NCBI GenBank assembly: GCA_038231775.1
Contig: JBBRKS010000002.1
Span: 10,143 to 74,142, forward strand
Source of the DNA: Stagnihabitans sp038231775
GTDB taxonomy: Bacteria > Pseudomonadota > Alphaproteobacteria > Rhodobacterales > Rhodobacteraceae
Length of the DNA: 64,000 nt
Direction: 5' to 3'
In this document: positions 26,515 through 35,576 of the stretch, one piece after another
Numbering within the stretch: the first letter of the stretch is position 1
Layout: the number at the start of each line of letters is the position of its first letter
The notes under the pieces: generated by a model
What the model was told of the DNA's origin: nothing
Database searches by the model: none
Seen by the model: the letters and a program-made list of their open reading frames with translations, nothing else
Program-made: the position numbers and the translations under genes

Positions 26515-27647
26515 TCACGCTGTTCGGCACGAGTTACGCTTGGAATGCGCCCGAAATTCTGCTCCCTGCCGTGGCTGTTTTTCTGATGCTTGCGCTGCTG
26601 CTTTTGGTGTTGCGCGCCTCTGGCCGGGTGTCGCCCTTGCTGATGCAGGAAATGTCGTGGCTGTCGCAGCGCGTGCAGGGTCTGTCTGATGGGCAAGAGC
26701 GTCTTGCAGGCGGTTTGCACCATGTGTCCGAGGCACAAGGCCTGTCGCAAACTGCGATGATTCAGATGATGGAAAGCCGGTTGGCCGAGGTGCAAAGGTT
26801 CATGGGAGAGACATTGCAAGGATCATCCATGCGAACTGCCCGGTCTTTGGGCGACCTGCAGCAGCGGCTGGAAACCATCGACAAAGCGCAGGCCAATATC
26901 GAAAAACTGTCGGGTAATGTATTGAGTTTGCAGGATATCTTGTCGAACAAACAGGCGCGTGGTGCCTTTGGCGAGATTCAGTTGCATGACATCGTGGCCA
27001 AGGCGCTGCCCCCGGATGCGTACATGATGCAGGCCACGCTGACGAACGGCAAGCGGGTGGATTGTCTGGTGCATTTGCCCAACCCGCCGGGACCGCTGGC
27101 GATTGACGCGAAGTTTCCGCTAGAGGCCTACGAGGCGCTGCGCCGCGCCGAAACGCCGCGTCAGGTGCACGAGGCGAACGCGGCTTTGCGGACGGCGGTG
27201 CGGGCGCATATCCGGGCGATCTCGGACAAATACATCATTGAGGGCGAGACAGCAGACGGCGCACTGATGTTTTTACCCTCGGAAGCGGTCTATGCCGAGC
27301 TGCACGCGAATTTCCCCGAGATCGTTCGGGAAGGGTTTGCGGCGCGGGTTTGGATCGTGTCTCCGACCACGTGCATGGCCACGCTGAACACGATGCGGGC
27401 GATCCTGAAGGACGCAAGACTGCGTGAACAGAGCGGTGCGATCCGCAAGGAACTGGGCGAATTGTACAAGGATATCGAACGCTTGTCTGAACGCGTCGGC
27501 AATCTGGACCGTCACTTTGGTCAGGCTGCCAAGGATATCGAAGAGATCAAGATCAGCTCTGACAAAGCAGGCAAAAGAGCGCGGCGGTTGGATGCATTTG
27601 ACTTTGAGGACTTGGCTTTGCCGGCTGTTCAACGGGTTGCCGAATGA
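26511..27647 (+). CDS. rmuC: DNA recombination protein RmuC homologue
   Basis: The 378-residue protein has an N-terminal membrane segment (about residues 14-32), a coiled-coil stretch and the RmuC nuclease-like domain (KQARGAFGEIQL, RVDCLVHLPNP, IDAKFPLEAYEAL, MFLPSEAVYAEL). RmuC limits recombination at inverted repeats; its reaction is not fully known. It starts at ATG 26511 overlapping the mutL stop, which places two genome-stability genes in one operon. The stop overlaps the HutD-like gene. Confidence 0.92.
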   Translation: MITLFGTSYAWNAPEILLPAVAVFLMLALLLLVLRASGRVSPLLMQEMSWLSQRVQGLSDGQERLAGGLHHVSEAQGLSQTAMIQMMESRLAEVQRFMGETLQGSSMRTARSLGDLQQRLETIDKAQANIEKLSGNVLSLQDILSNKQARGAFGEIQLHDIVAKALPPDAYMMQATLTNGKRVDCLVHLPNPPGPLAIDAKFPLEAYEALRRAETPRQVHEANAALRTAVRAHIRAISDKYIIEGETADGALMFLPSEAVYAELHANFPEIVREGFAARVWIVSPTTCMATLNTMRAILKDARLREQSGAIRKELGELYKDIERLSERVGNLDRHFGQAAKDIEEIKISSDKAGKRARRLDAFDFEDLALPAVQRVAE

Positions 27648-28153
27648 TCCGTCACTTATCCGCAGCAGACTTTATTGCGATGCCGTGGGCCAATGGCAAA
27701 GGCACCACCGTCGAGTTGTTGCGAGTCGAACGAGAGGGGCGGATGATCCTGCGTTTGTCGCGGGCGATGGTGGTTGAGGAGGGGGCGTTCTCGGTATTTC
27801 CGGGGATAGAGCGCAATCTGACAGTGCTCAGCGGGCCGGGATTTGATTTGGTAGGTGACGGGGTACATCTGCAGGCGCGGCCCTTGGTGCCAGTCGCTTT
27901 TGCGGGGGATTTGGCGGTGCGGGCTGTGGGGGTTTCTGCTGCGTCTGAGGATTTCAACGTGATGACTGCGCGGGAATTTCCCCCGGCTAATGTTTGGGTT
28001 CATCCGCCGGGGCAGGCGCCAGCCGGGGCTGTTCTCGCGCTGGCAGCGGGCAGGATTGGCGGGCTGGACGTCAAGCGTTACGATCTGGTTTTGACTGATC
28101 AACCGCTGCACCACGATGTTGTCGTCATCGTGGTGCAGGCTGCGGGGCTTTAG
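27644..28153 (+). CDS. HutD/Ves family protein
   Basis: The 169-residue cupin-like protein starts with the family pattern PWANGKGTTVELLR and contains RLSRAMVVEEGAFSVFPGIERNLTVLSG, as in HutD (histidine utilisation) and Ves. There is no hut gene nearby. The start overlaps the rmuC stop (ATGA) and its stop overlaps the stop of the convergent aldo/keto reductase gene by 4 bases. The biochemical function is not established. Confidence 0.82.
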   Translation: MIRHLSAADFIAMPWANGKGTTVELLRVEREGRMILRLSRAMVVEEGAFSVFPGIERNLTVLSGPGFDLVGDGVHLQARPLVPVAFAGDLAVRAVGVSAASEDFNVMTAREFPPANVWVHPPGQAPAGAVLALAAGRIGGLDVKRYDLVLTDQPLHHDVVVIVVQAAGL

Positions 28154-29118
28154 CAATAACGCTCAATCGCGAGGGTCTGATGGTCCGCATAGCGGTCGCC
28201 GTAAGCGAAGCCCGGCGGCAGGATGCGGTTGATTTCAGCGTGATCCTCTGCTGTCAGGGTGATCGCCGCCCCTTGCGCAAACTGGCGGAGATTGGCGGCG
28301 GATCTTGTGCCGGGAATCGGGATCAAGTGGTCACCTTTTGAAAGAACCCAGGCGAGTGCGGTGGCAGGGGTTGACCAGCCACGTGTTGCGCAGAAGGCCC
28401 GGAATTCGTTCAGTTTCAAGACGTTCGCCGTGAAGTTCGGCTCTGTAAACCGGGGGTTCATGCTGCGGAAGCCGTCGGTTGGCAGGGGGAGCGGGGTATC
28501 GCCCAGCATGCCACGTGCAAGGGGTGAGAAGGGGATGAAGGCCACGCCAAGTGCCGCGCAGGCCTGAATCAGACCCAGTTCCGGCAGGCGGGTCCAAAGC
28601 GAATATTCGTTCTGAATTGCGGTGCAAGGATGGATGGCATGGGCGCGGCGCAGTGTGTCGGGGGCGATTTCTGACATGCCGTAGCCGCCGATTTTACCCT
28701 CTTCGATCAGGCGGGAGAGGGTGCCGATCACCTCTTCCAACGGGCGGGTATGTTCGCGGCGGTGGATGTAGAACAGTTCGACATGGTCGCGGTTCAGCCG
28801 TTTCAGCGAGGTTTCAAGTTCGGCGCGCAGGTGGCTGTCAGAGTTGTCGATGCGGCGGGGCGTGGCGTTGACCACGCTGGCTTTGGTGGTGATTGCAACC
28901 TGCGGTTTTCGGGACGACAACCATTTGCCAATGACATCCTCGGAAAGTCCCATCCCATAGATGTTGGCGGTGTCGATGAACGTGATGCCCTCGTCCAGCA
29001 TGGCATCAAGACAGGCGAGGCTTTCTGCCTCATCCGTCGGGCCGAAGATGCCGCCGAACGACATGGCCCCCAGGCCGATGGCAGAGACTTGGATTGTGCC
29101 GAGTTTACGGGTTTGCAT
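28150..29118 (-). CDS. Aldo/keto reductase
   Basis: The 322-residue TIM-barrel oxidoreductase has the catalytic tetrad motifs FIDTANIYG (Asp, Tyr), ITTKAS (Lys) and FYIHRRE (His), and the NADPH-binding end IPIPGTRSAANLRQF. It reduces carbonyl compounds; the substrate is unknown. ATG 29118 follows an AGGA site. It lies 8 bases after the purine nucleoside phosphorylase gene and is probably co-transcribed with it. Confidence 0.9.
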   Translation of the reverse strand: MQTRKLGTIQVSAIGLGAMSFGGIFGPTDEAESLACLDAMLDEGITFIDTANIYGMGLSEDVIGKWLSSRKPQVAITTKASVVNATPRRIDNSDSHLRAELETSLKRLNRDHVELFYIHRREHTRPLEEVIGTLSRLIEEGKIGGYGMSEIAPDTLRRAHAIHPCTAIQNEYSLWTRLPELGLIQACAALGVAFIPFSPLARGMLGDTPLPLPTDGFRSMNPRFTEPNFTANVLKLNEFRAFCATRGWSTPATALAWVLSKGDHLIPIPGTRSAANLRQFAQGAAITLTAEDHAEINRILPPGFAYGDRYADHQTLAIERYC

Positions 29119-29126
29119 GGGAATCC

Positions 29127-29831
29127 TCAGGTGAAAGCGGCTTGCAGTGCAACTTCGACCATTGCGCCGAATGATCGTTCGCGTTGGTCGGCGGGCAAAG
29201 CCTCGCGTGTCAGGATATGGTCCGAAATGGTCAATACGGCAAGGGCGCGGCGTTGATAGCGGGCGGCGAGGACATAGAGTTCGGCGGCCTCCATCTCGAC
29301 ACACAGGGTGCCGTGGCGTTGCAGTTGGTCGGACAGATCCTGACGTTCATCGTAGAAAGTGTCCGAGGAGTAGATGCCGCCGACATGAATGGGAACGCCA
29401 ATGGTCAGCGCGGCCTTGTGCGCGGCGGTCAGCAGACCGAAATCGGCGCAGGGGGCGAAGTTCAACTCTTTGAAAATGCTGCGCGAAGGCGAACCGTTCG
29501 TCGAGGCAGTCTGCGCCAGCACCACATCGCGGACCTTGACGTGGTGTTGCAGCGCACCGGCGGACCCAATCCGAATGAGCGTTTGGGCACCGTAATCGCG
29601 GATCAGTTCGTTGGCGTAGATCGACAGCGACGGCATGCCCATACCAGAGCCGTGGATGGTAACGCGGTGCCCTTTCCAGGTGCCGGTAAAGCCCAGCATG
29701 CCGCGCACCTCGTTCACCAACACCGGGTTTTCAAGGAAATTCTCGGCAGCCCAGCGGGCGCGGTAGGGGTCGCCCGGCAGTAGGACGGTTTCGGCAATCT
29801 CGCCGGGTTTGGCACCGATGTGGAAGGTCAT
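29127..29831 (-). CDS. deoD: Purine nucleoside phosphorylase, DeoD type
   Basis: The 234-residue protein has the family features: phosphate-binding GDPYRA and GSGMGMPSLSIY, RIGSAGAL, and MEAAELY near the purine and ribose site. It cleaves purine (deoxy)ribonucleosides with phosphate to base plus sugar phosphate, feeding salvage. ATG 29831 follows AGGAGCCCGCA. The aldo/keto reductase gene lies directly downstream. The region upstream to 29955 probably holds its promoter. Confidence 0.93.
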   Translation of the reverse strand: MTFHIGAKPGEIAETVLLPGDPYRARWAAENFLENPVLVNEVRGMLGFTGTWKGHRVTIHGSGMGMPSLSIYANELIRDYGAQTLIRIGSAGALQHHVKVRDVVLAQTASTNGSPSRSIFKELNFAPCADFGLLTAAHKAALTIGVPIHVGGIYSSDTFYDERQDLSDQLQRHGTLCVEMEAAELYVLAARYQRRALAVLTISDHILTREALPADQRERSFGAMVEVALQAAFT

Positions 29832-29939
29832 TGCGGGCTCCTGTTTTGGGAATCCTAGTCAGCGGCGGCGGGGAAGGCTAGTTTGCTACAGCGCCTTAGT
29901 CTGCTTTTTGTGTCGCAATCGTCGAACGCCCGCCAAACC

Positions 29940-31517
29940 GCTTGAGGAGAATGCCACTCCGGACATCGAAGCACTTCTGGACCAGATCAGCCTTGAGGAG
30001 CAGGTCGATCTTTTGTCGGGAGCTGATCCGGCGGGCGGGGGCAGAGGGTGCGGTTCTGCTGAAGAATGTCGGGCTGTTGCCGTTGGCGCAGGCTGGGACA
30101 GTTGCAGTGATCGGGCCGAACGCCAAGGTGGCACAGATCATGGGGAGTGTGTCGGCGCAGTTTAACCCGCACTACAGGGTCAGCCCGTGGCACGGGTTGG
30201 TCGGCAAACTGGGCGAGGATGCGCTGCGTTTTGCGCCCGGCTGCGCCAACGCGCTGTTTGAGCCGCTGCTGACTGGCCCCATCGAGGTGGAGTTCTTTCA
30301 TGGCAAGGCTTTGGAAGGCCTGGTTGTCGCGAGCGAGACGCTGGGCAGCGCCACGATGTTCTGGATCCCGCCGATTGGGAACGGGGCGGTGGAGGTTACA
30401 AATTTCTCAGCCCTGATGCGTGCAAAGTCCCGGGCGACTAAGTCAGGTTGAACCGCGTCGGGCTGACGACGGCGGGTCTTGGCAAGGTTTATGTCGATGG
30501 CCGTCCTGTGGTGAACGCCTGGGATGATTGGAAACAGGGTCATACTTTTTTTGAGGAGGGCTGCGATCAGATTGTGGGTGAAATCTCGCTGACTGAGGGG
30601 CAGGAAATTAGAATCGTGATGGATTTCTGCTGCCAGCCGTCAAAGAACCTTGGCGTTTCGGCTGGTGGTTGGCTGTCCCTTGGGGGATGCGGCGATTGCC
30701 GAGGCTGTCGCTGCGGCGCGGGCTGCCGACCGGGCGGTGCTGTTTGTCGGGCGCACGGCGGAATGGGACACCGAAGGCTGGGACCTGCCGGGGATCGCCT
30801 TGCCGGGGCGGCAGGATGACCTGATACAGGTAGTCATTGCGGCCAACCCGAACACGGTTGTTGTGCTGCAGACCGGGGGGCCGGTTGAAATGCCGTGGCT
30901 GGGTGCGGCGCGGGCGGTTTTGCAGGCGTGGTATCCCGGGCAAGAGGCGGGCAACGCGATTGACGATGTGCTGTTTGGCACTGAACCCGGCGGGCGGCTG
31001 GCGCAGACCTTTCCAAGGGTTTAGGTGGACAACCCGACACACTCACAAAACCCGCAGATCTATCCGGGCCTGAACGGGCATGTCCGCGATGAAGAGGGCG
31101 TGTTCATCGGCTATCGCCACTACGACCGGATCGGGACGGAGCCGTTGTTCCCGTTTGGCCACGGGCTTTCCTATATCAGCTTTGGTCTGACTGATGTTGT
31201 GGTGGAGGCGTCAGGTGTCGCGGCCACGGTTACAAATTTAGGCGACCGGGCGGGCTCTACCGTCGTGCAGGTGTATGTGGGCGATGGTGAAGCGTCGGTC
31301 GCTCGGCCGAAGAAAGAGTTGAAGGGGTTCGCCAAGCTGCATCTTGCGATGGGGCAACGCCAGCGGGTGGTGATTGCGCTGGTTTGCCTTCTTTGACGTG
31401 GCGGTGGGGCAGTGGCGGGTTGAGGCCGGGCTGTTTGAGATGTCGACAGGGTTTTCTGCCGCTGACCTGCTGTCGGTGGTGGTGATCGAAAGGGCGGCGG
31501 CGTTGTTGGCGGCATAG
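29940..31517 (+). pseudogene. Decayed GH3 beta-glucosidase with PA14 domain
   Basis: Pieces of one glycoside hydrolase family 3 protein lie in order but in different frames. LLDQISLEEQVDLLSGAD is the N-terminus. Most of the catalytic domain is then missing, and AGAEGAVLLKN and VAVIGPNAKVAQ of the second domain follow. PA14 pieces come next (VYVDGRPVVNAWDDWKQG), then VLFVGRTAEWDTEGWDLPG and AWYPGQEAGNAIDDVLFG. There is an in-frame TAG at 31022-31024 before NPTHSQNPQIYPG, and finally a fibronectin-like end in two frames. At least one large deletion, two or more frameshifts and a nonsense codon make function unlikely. It would have cleaved beta-glucosides. Confidence 0.85.
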
Positions 31518-31544
31518 GCGCTGCACCGGAAGGATCAGTGGTCG

Positions 31545-33515
31545 TCAGGCGGCGACAGCCTTGGGGTCGGCGAGGGTCACGATATCGGCCATGATGCGGT
31601 TCAGGTCAAAATCCTTGGGGGTGTAGATGGCCGCGACTCCCATCGCGCGCAACGCCTCGGCATCGGTGTCGGGGATGATGCCGCCGATGATCACCGGGAT
31701 CGACAGCCCGGCTTTGCGCAGGCCGTGCAGCACGTCTTCGACCAAGGGCATATGGCTGCCTGACAGGATCGACAGGCCGATGACGTGGGGCGATTCCTCT
31801 AGCGCCTGGGCCACGATGTCGGCGGGGGTGTGGCGGATGCCGTCGTAGTGGATCGCCATGCCGCAATCCCGGGCGCGGGCGGTGATCTGTTCGGCGCCGT
31901 TCGAATGGCCGTCAAGGCCGGGCTTGCCGATCAGCAGTTTAAGGCGGCGACCAAGGCGGGTCGATGCGGCATCGACCGCCTGTCGGATCGGGTCAAGGCC
32001 TTCGGTGCGGTTTGACGGTGCGGCAGAAACGCCGGTTGGGGCACGGTATTCGCCAAAGGCGGCGCGGATTGCGGCACCCCACTCGCCCGTGGTCACCCCG
32101 GCTTTGGCGGCAGCGATAGACGGGGGCATGATGTTTTCGCCACTCATCGCGGCTTGGCGCAGGGCGGTCAGGGCGCGGTTGACCGCCACACCGTCGCGGT
32201 CAGCACGCCAATGGTGCAGGCGGGTGATCTGATCCGCCTCTGCCTGCGGGTCGGTGGTGAAGATCGACGAGATGCCGGTGGTCAGCGGTGAGGGTTCGGC
32301 CTCGCGGTAACGGTTCACACCGACCACGACCTGATCGCCGCGTTCGATGCGGGCGAGGCGTTCAGAGTTCGCCTCGACCAAACGTGATTTCATATGGGGG
32401 ATGGCTGCGACGGCACCGCCCATCGCGTCGATCTGGGCGAGTTCTTCCGAGGCTGCGGTTTTCAGGGCAGCGACTTTGGCGGCGATTGCCGGGTTGCCGT
32501 CGAACAGGTCGGGAAATTCAAGCAGGTCGGTTTCGTAGGCGAGGATTTGTTGCAGACGCAGCGACCATTGCTGATCCCACGGGCGGGGCAGACCTAGCGC
32601 CTCATTCCACGCTGGAAGTTGCACAGCGCGGGCGCGGGCATTTTTCGACAGGGTGACAGCCAGCATTTCGATCAGGATGCGGGCGACGTTGTTTTCGGGC
32701 TGCTGTTCGGTCAGGCCCAGAGAGTTGACCTGCACACCATAGCGAAAACGGCGGTGGCGTTCGTCGGTGATGCCATAGCGGGTCTGGCACAGGTCATCCC
32801 ACATTTCGACAAAGGCGCGCATCTTGCACAGTTCGGTGACAAAGCGGATGCCGGCGTTGACGAAGAAAGAGATGCGGCCGACCATCGCTGGGAAATCCTC
32901 AGGGGCCACTTTGGCGCGTAGGTCATCCAGCACGGCGATGGCGGTGGCCAGCGCATAGGCCAGTTCCTGTTCCGGCGTCGCACCCGCCTCTTGCAGGTGG
33001 TAGGAACACACGTTCATCGGATTCCACTTTGGCAGGGCCTTGGCGGTGTAGGCGGCAACATCGGTTATCATGCGAAGTGAGGGCGCCGGGGGGCAGATAT
33101 AGGTGCCGCGCGACAGGTATTCCTTGATGATATCGTTCTGCACGGTGCCCTGCAGGGTGGCAATATCAGCGCCTTGCTCTTCAGCGACCGCCACGTACAG
33201 AGCCAAAAGCCAGGGTGCTGTGGCGTTGATCGTCATCGAGGTGTTCATCTGGCTGAGGGGAATGTCAGCGAAAAGCGCGCGGATGTCGCCCAGGTGGCCA
33301 ATGGGCACGCCGACTTTGCCGACCTCGCCACGCGACAGGATGTGGTCGCTGTCATAGCCGGTCTGGGTGGGCAGATCGAAGGCGACCGACAGGCCGGTTT
33401 GCCCTTTCGCAAGGTTGCCGCGATACAGCGCGTTAGAGGCCGCAGCGGTCGAATGGCCCGCATAGGTGCGAAACAGCCAGGGTTGGTCTTTTTGCGGGGG
33501 TATCGGCGTCTGCAT
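31545..33515 (-). CDS. ecm: Ethylmalonyl-CoA mutase
   Basis: The 656-residue protein has the methylmalonyl-CoA mutase-type barrel (TYAGHSTAAASNALYRGNLAKGQTGLSVAFDLPTQ region) fused to a C-terminal B12-binding domain with the DGHSNG motif (His537 as cobalt ligand). It converts ethylmalonyl-CoA to methylsuccinyl-CoA in the ethylmalonyl-CoA pathway. The single-chain length and the presence of ccr 2 kb away favour Ecm over methylmalonyl-CoA mutase. AAGAGG precedes ATG 33515. A GCAAT-N3-ATTGC repeat lies 23 bases upstream. Confidence 0.93.
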   Translation of the reverse strand: MQTPIPPQKDQPWLFRTYAGHSTAAASNALYRGNLAKGQTGLSVAFDLPTQTGYDSDHILSRGEVGKVGVPIGHLGDIRALFADIPLSQMNTSMTINATAPWLLALYVAVAEEQGADIATLQGTVQNDIIKEYLSRGTYICPPAPSLRMITDVAAYTAKALPKWNPMNVCSYHLQEAGATPEQELAYALATAIAVLDDLRAKVAPEDFPAMVGRISFFVNAGIRFVTELCKMRAFVEMWDDLCQTRYGITDERHRRFRYGVQVNSLGLTEQQPENNVARILIEMLAVTLSKNARARAVQLPAWNEALGLPRPWDQQWSLRLQQILAYETDLLEFPDLFDGNPAIAAKVAALKTAASEELAQIDAMGGAVAAIPHMKSRLVEANSERLARIERGDQVVVGVNRYREAEPSPLTTGISSIFTTDPQAEADQITRLHHWRADRDGVAVNRALTALRQAAMSGENIMPPSIAAAKAGVTTGEWGAAIRAAFGEYRAPTGVSAAPSNRTEGLDPIRQAVDAASTRLGRRLKLLIGKPGLDGHSNGAEQITARARDCGMAIHYDGIRHTPADIVAQALEESPHVIGLSILSGSHMPLVEDVLHGLRKAGLSIPVIIGGIIPDTDAEALRAMGVAAIYTPKDFDLNRIMADIVTLADPKAVAA

Positions 33516-33537
33516 GGCGGCCTCTTGAGTCGGCTTC

Positions 33538-33550
33538 GCAATTTTATTGC
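33538..33550. promoter_or_regulatory. GCAAT-N3-ATTGC inverted repeat upstream of ecm
   Basis: A 5+5 inverted repeat with a 3-base spacer lies between ecm and the divergent acyltransferase gene. Similar ATTGC-based palindromes occur before ccr at 35480-35514. Shared regulation of the ethylmalonyl-CoA pathway genes is possible. Confidence 0.35.
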
Positions 33551-33651
33551 GGATGTAGGTGAGTAACAGCAAGTTTCGGCAAGTGTCAATTCGCTGCACT
33601 GCGGCGCGGGCTGGATTTGCGCGAGAGTGTACGGCGTGGCATGGTGCCGGA

Positions 33652-35001
33652 ATGACGCAAGACATCCCGATTCCGCTGTGGTTGCTGATCCTGATTTTGG
33701 CCTTTGCGGTGACCTCTTTCGCGTCAAACTTTCTGTTTCCGTCGGTGCGCTGGTTCTTTCGACGCCGGATGGAGCGGTGGGTGGCGCGGCTGAACGAAAA
33801 GCTGGACCGCCCGATCGACATTTTCAAGCTGGCAAAGCGGCAGGACCGGATTGCACGGCTGGCCTATGACCCACAGGTGCTGGCTGCGGTGACCGAACAT
33901 GCGCAGACCATGGGAATTCCAGCCTCTGTCGCGTTTCAGGAGGCGCGCAGTTATGCGCGTGAAATTGTGCCGGGGTTTTCTACCACGCTGTATTTCGGCG
34001 TCACGATCACCTTGGCCAAGTGGCTGACACGGCAGTTGTACAGGGTGCGGTTCGGGCGGATTGAAGTGGCATTGCGCGGGATTGATCCGGGGTCAACTGT
34101 GGTGTTCGTGATGAACCACCGGTCAAACATGGATTATGTGCTGGTGACATGGCTGGTGTCCAACCGCGCCTCTATTTCATACGCGGTGGGGGAATGGGCG
34201 CGGGTCTGGCCATTTTCGCGTTTCATCCGGGCGTTGGGGGCCTATTTCATCCGGAGGGGGTCCAGAAATCCGCTCTATCGCAAAGTGCTGGCGCGTTACG
34301 TGCAGATGACGACCGCCGAGGGCAACACGCAGGCGATTTTTCCCGAAGGCGGGTTAAGTCTCGATGGCCGGGTCGGCGCGGCGAAACTGGGGCTTTTGTC
34401 TTACATACTTGCGGGATTTGACCCTCTGGGCCGCGACGTGGTTTTTGTGCCGGTCGGGCTGGCTTATGACCGCGTGCTGGAGGATCAGGTTCTGGTCGCT
34501 GCGGCCGAAAGCGGGACGCGCAAGTTTCGCGTCAACCCGTTTTGGGTGCTGTGGCACGGCGTCCTTGCCGTTGGAAGGCTGGCAACCGGGCGCTTCAGGG
34601 GGTTTGGTACGGCGGCTGCTGCCTTTGGTGCGCCGATTTCGCTGCGCAGCTATCTGGCAGAGGTTCCGGACGGATCGCCCGAAACCTTGGCCTTTCGAGT
34701 GATGGCGGCGATTGAACGGGTGGTGCCTGTGGTTCCGGTTTGCCTTGTGGCGGCGGCCCTGACAGAGCGGCCGGTCGGGCGTGCGGCCCTGATTGCGCAG
34801 GCAGATATCATGGCAAAAGCCTTGGCCGGTCTGGGCGCCGAGTTGAAACTTGCCCCGCAAGGCATTGAAGCGACGGTGGAAGAAGGTCTTGCCGCCCTGA
34901 TCGCGCGGGGAATTGTGACGACTGATCTGCAGCCCGTCGCTGCGCAGCGAAGACTTTTGCTGTTCTACGCCGCTTCTGTGCAACAGAGGCTGAAGCTTTA
35001 G
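33652..35001 (+). CDS. PlsC-like 1-acyl-glycerol-phosphate acyltransferase
   Basis: The 449-residue protein has an N-terminal membrane segment (about residues 7-25) and an acyltransferase domain with the HX4D motif (NHRSNMDYV) and the FPEGG block. It should transfer acyl chains to a glycerolipid at the inner membrane. The C-terminal extension after the acyltransferase domain is longer than in ordinary PlsC (about 240 residues). It lies divergent from ecm and upstream of ccr. A metabolic link to that pathway is not evident from the sequence. Confidence 0.83.
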   Translation: MTQDIPIPLWLLILILAFAVTSFASNFLFPSVRWFFRRRMERWVARLNEKLDRPIDIFKLAKRQDRIARLAYDPQVLAAVTEHAQTMGIPASVAFQEARSYAREIVPGFSTTLYFGVTITLAKWLTRQLYRVRFGRIEVALRGIDPGSTVVFVMNHRSNMDYVLVTWLVSNRASISYAVGEWARVWPFSRFIRALGAYFIRRGSRNPLYRKVLARYVQMTTAEGNTQAIFPEGGLSLDGRVGAAKLGLLSYILAGFDPLGRDVVFVPVGLAYDRVLEDQVLVAAAESGTRKFRVNPFWVLWHGVLAVGRLATGRFRGFGTAAAAFGAPISLRSYLAEVPDGSPETLAFRVMAAIERVVPVVPVCLVAAALTERPVGRAALIAQADIMAKALAGLGAELKLAPQGIEATVEEGLAALIARGIVTTDLQPVAAQRRLLLFYAASVQQRLKL

Positions 35002-35101
35002 TGCGTCCGGCACACCACAAGTGTTGATTCTGCAAAATGAAGCCCTAAGCCTAAGCGGACCGGCAAGTGGTCGGCAAAAAAAGGCGAGGGACACCAAAGA
35101 A

Positions 35102-35443
35102 ATGAAACTGAGAACAGCATTGCTTTTCGGTCTGAGCGGTCTGGCTTTGGCTGGCTGCGTTGAAGACGCCAGTTCCGGCAGTTCTGCCAACCGGCATGTG
35201 ACCATCATCAACAACACGAATGTGTCGATGCGGGAATTTTACGGGTCTAACGCCGGTGTCGACAACTGGCAGGAAGACATTCTTGGCACCAGCGTTCTTC
35301 CGGCCGGGTCGTCGGTTGACATCAACTTTGACGATGGTTCGGGCTATTGCACCTTTGACTTCAAGGCTGTGTTCGTTGACGGCTCTTCCTTGGTCGACAA
35401 CAGTGTCAATGTTTGCACGACGTCGTCGGTGGAGTTCCACTAG
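35102..35443 (+). CDS. Small lipoprotein of unknown function
   Basis: The 113-residue protein begins with a lipoprotein signal and lipobox LAGC (Cys about 18). The mature part is a compact, probably beta-rich domain (HVTIINNTNVSMREFYGSN, then WQEDILGT, VLPAGSSVDINFDDGSGYC, and a second cysteine near the C-terminus, which may pair with the first). I recognise it as a small family seen in Rhodobacterales but know no function. ATG 35102 follows a purine-rich stretch. It lies between the acyltransferase gene and ccr. Confidence 0.75.
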   Translation: MKLRTALLFGLSGLALAGCVEDASSGSSANRHVTIINNTNVSMREFYGSNAGVDNWQEDILGTSVLPAGSSVDINFDDGSGYCTFDFKAVFVDGSSLVDNSVNVCTTSSVEFH

Positions 35444-35479
35444 AACTTCGCCGCAACGCGGCAGACATAAAATTACAAA

Positions 35480-35514
35480 ATTGCGCGCTTTATGATTGCA
35501 ATATTGCGCGCAAC
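35480..35514. promoter_or_regulatory. ATTGC-type palindromes in the ccr control region
   Basis: ATTGCGCGC occurs twice as a direct repeat (35480-35488 and 35503-35511). GCAATATTGC (35498-35507) and TTGCGCGCAA (35504-35513) are overlapping perfect palindromes, and a TTATAT -10-like box follows at 35515-35520. The 23-base spacing of the direct repeats fits binding on one DNA face. ScfR/RamB-type acyl-CoA regulators are known to control ccr in relatives, but I cannot confirm their motif here. Confidence 0.45.
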
Positions 35515-35576
35515 TTTATATCTCAGGGGCGATCCGGCTGCGATTCTGCAGCGCGGCATTTCTCTGGGAGGCCAGC

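Noticed and set aside
29940..31517. Interpretation as several small separate genes
   Set aside because: The pieces line up in order as one GH3-PA14 protein with deletion, frameshifts and a stop, so a pseudogene explains them better.
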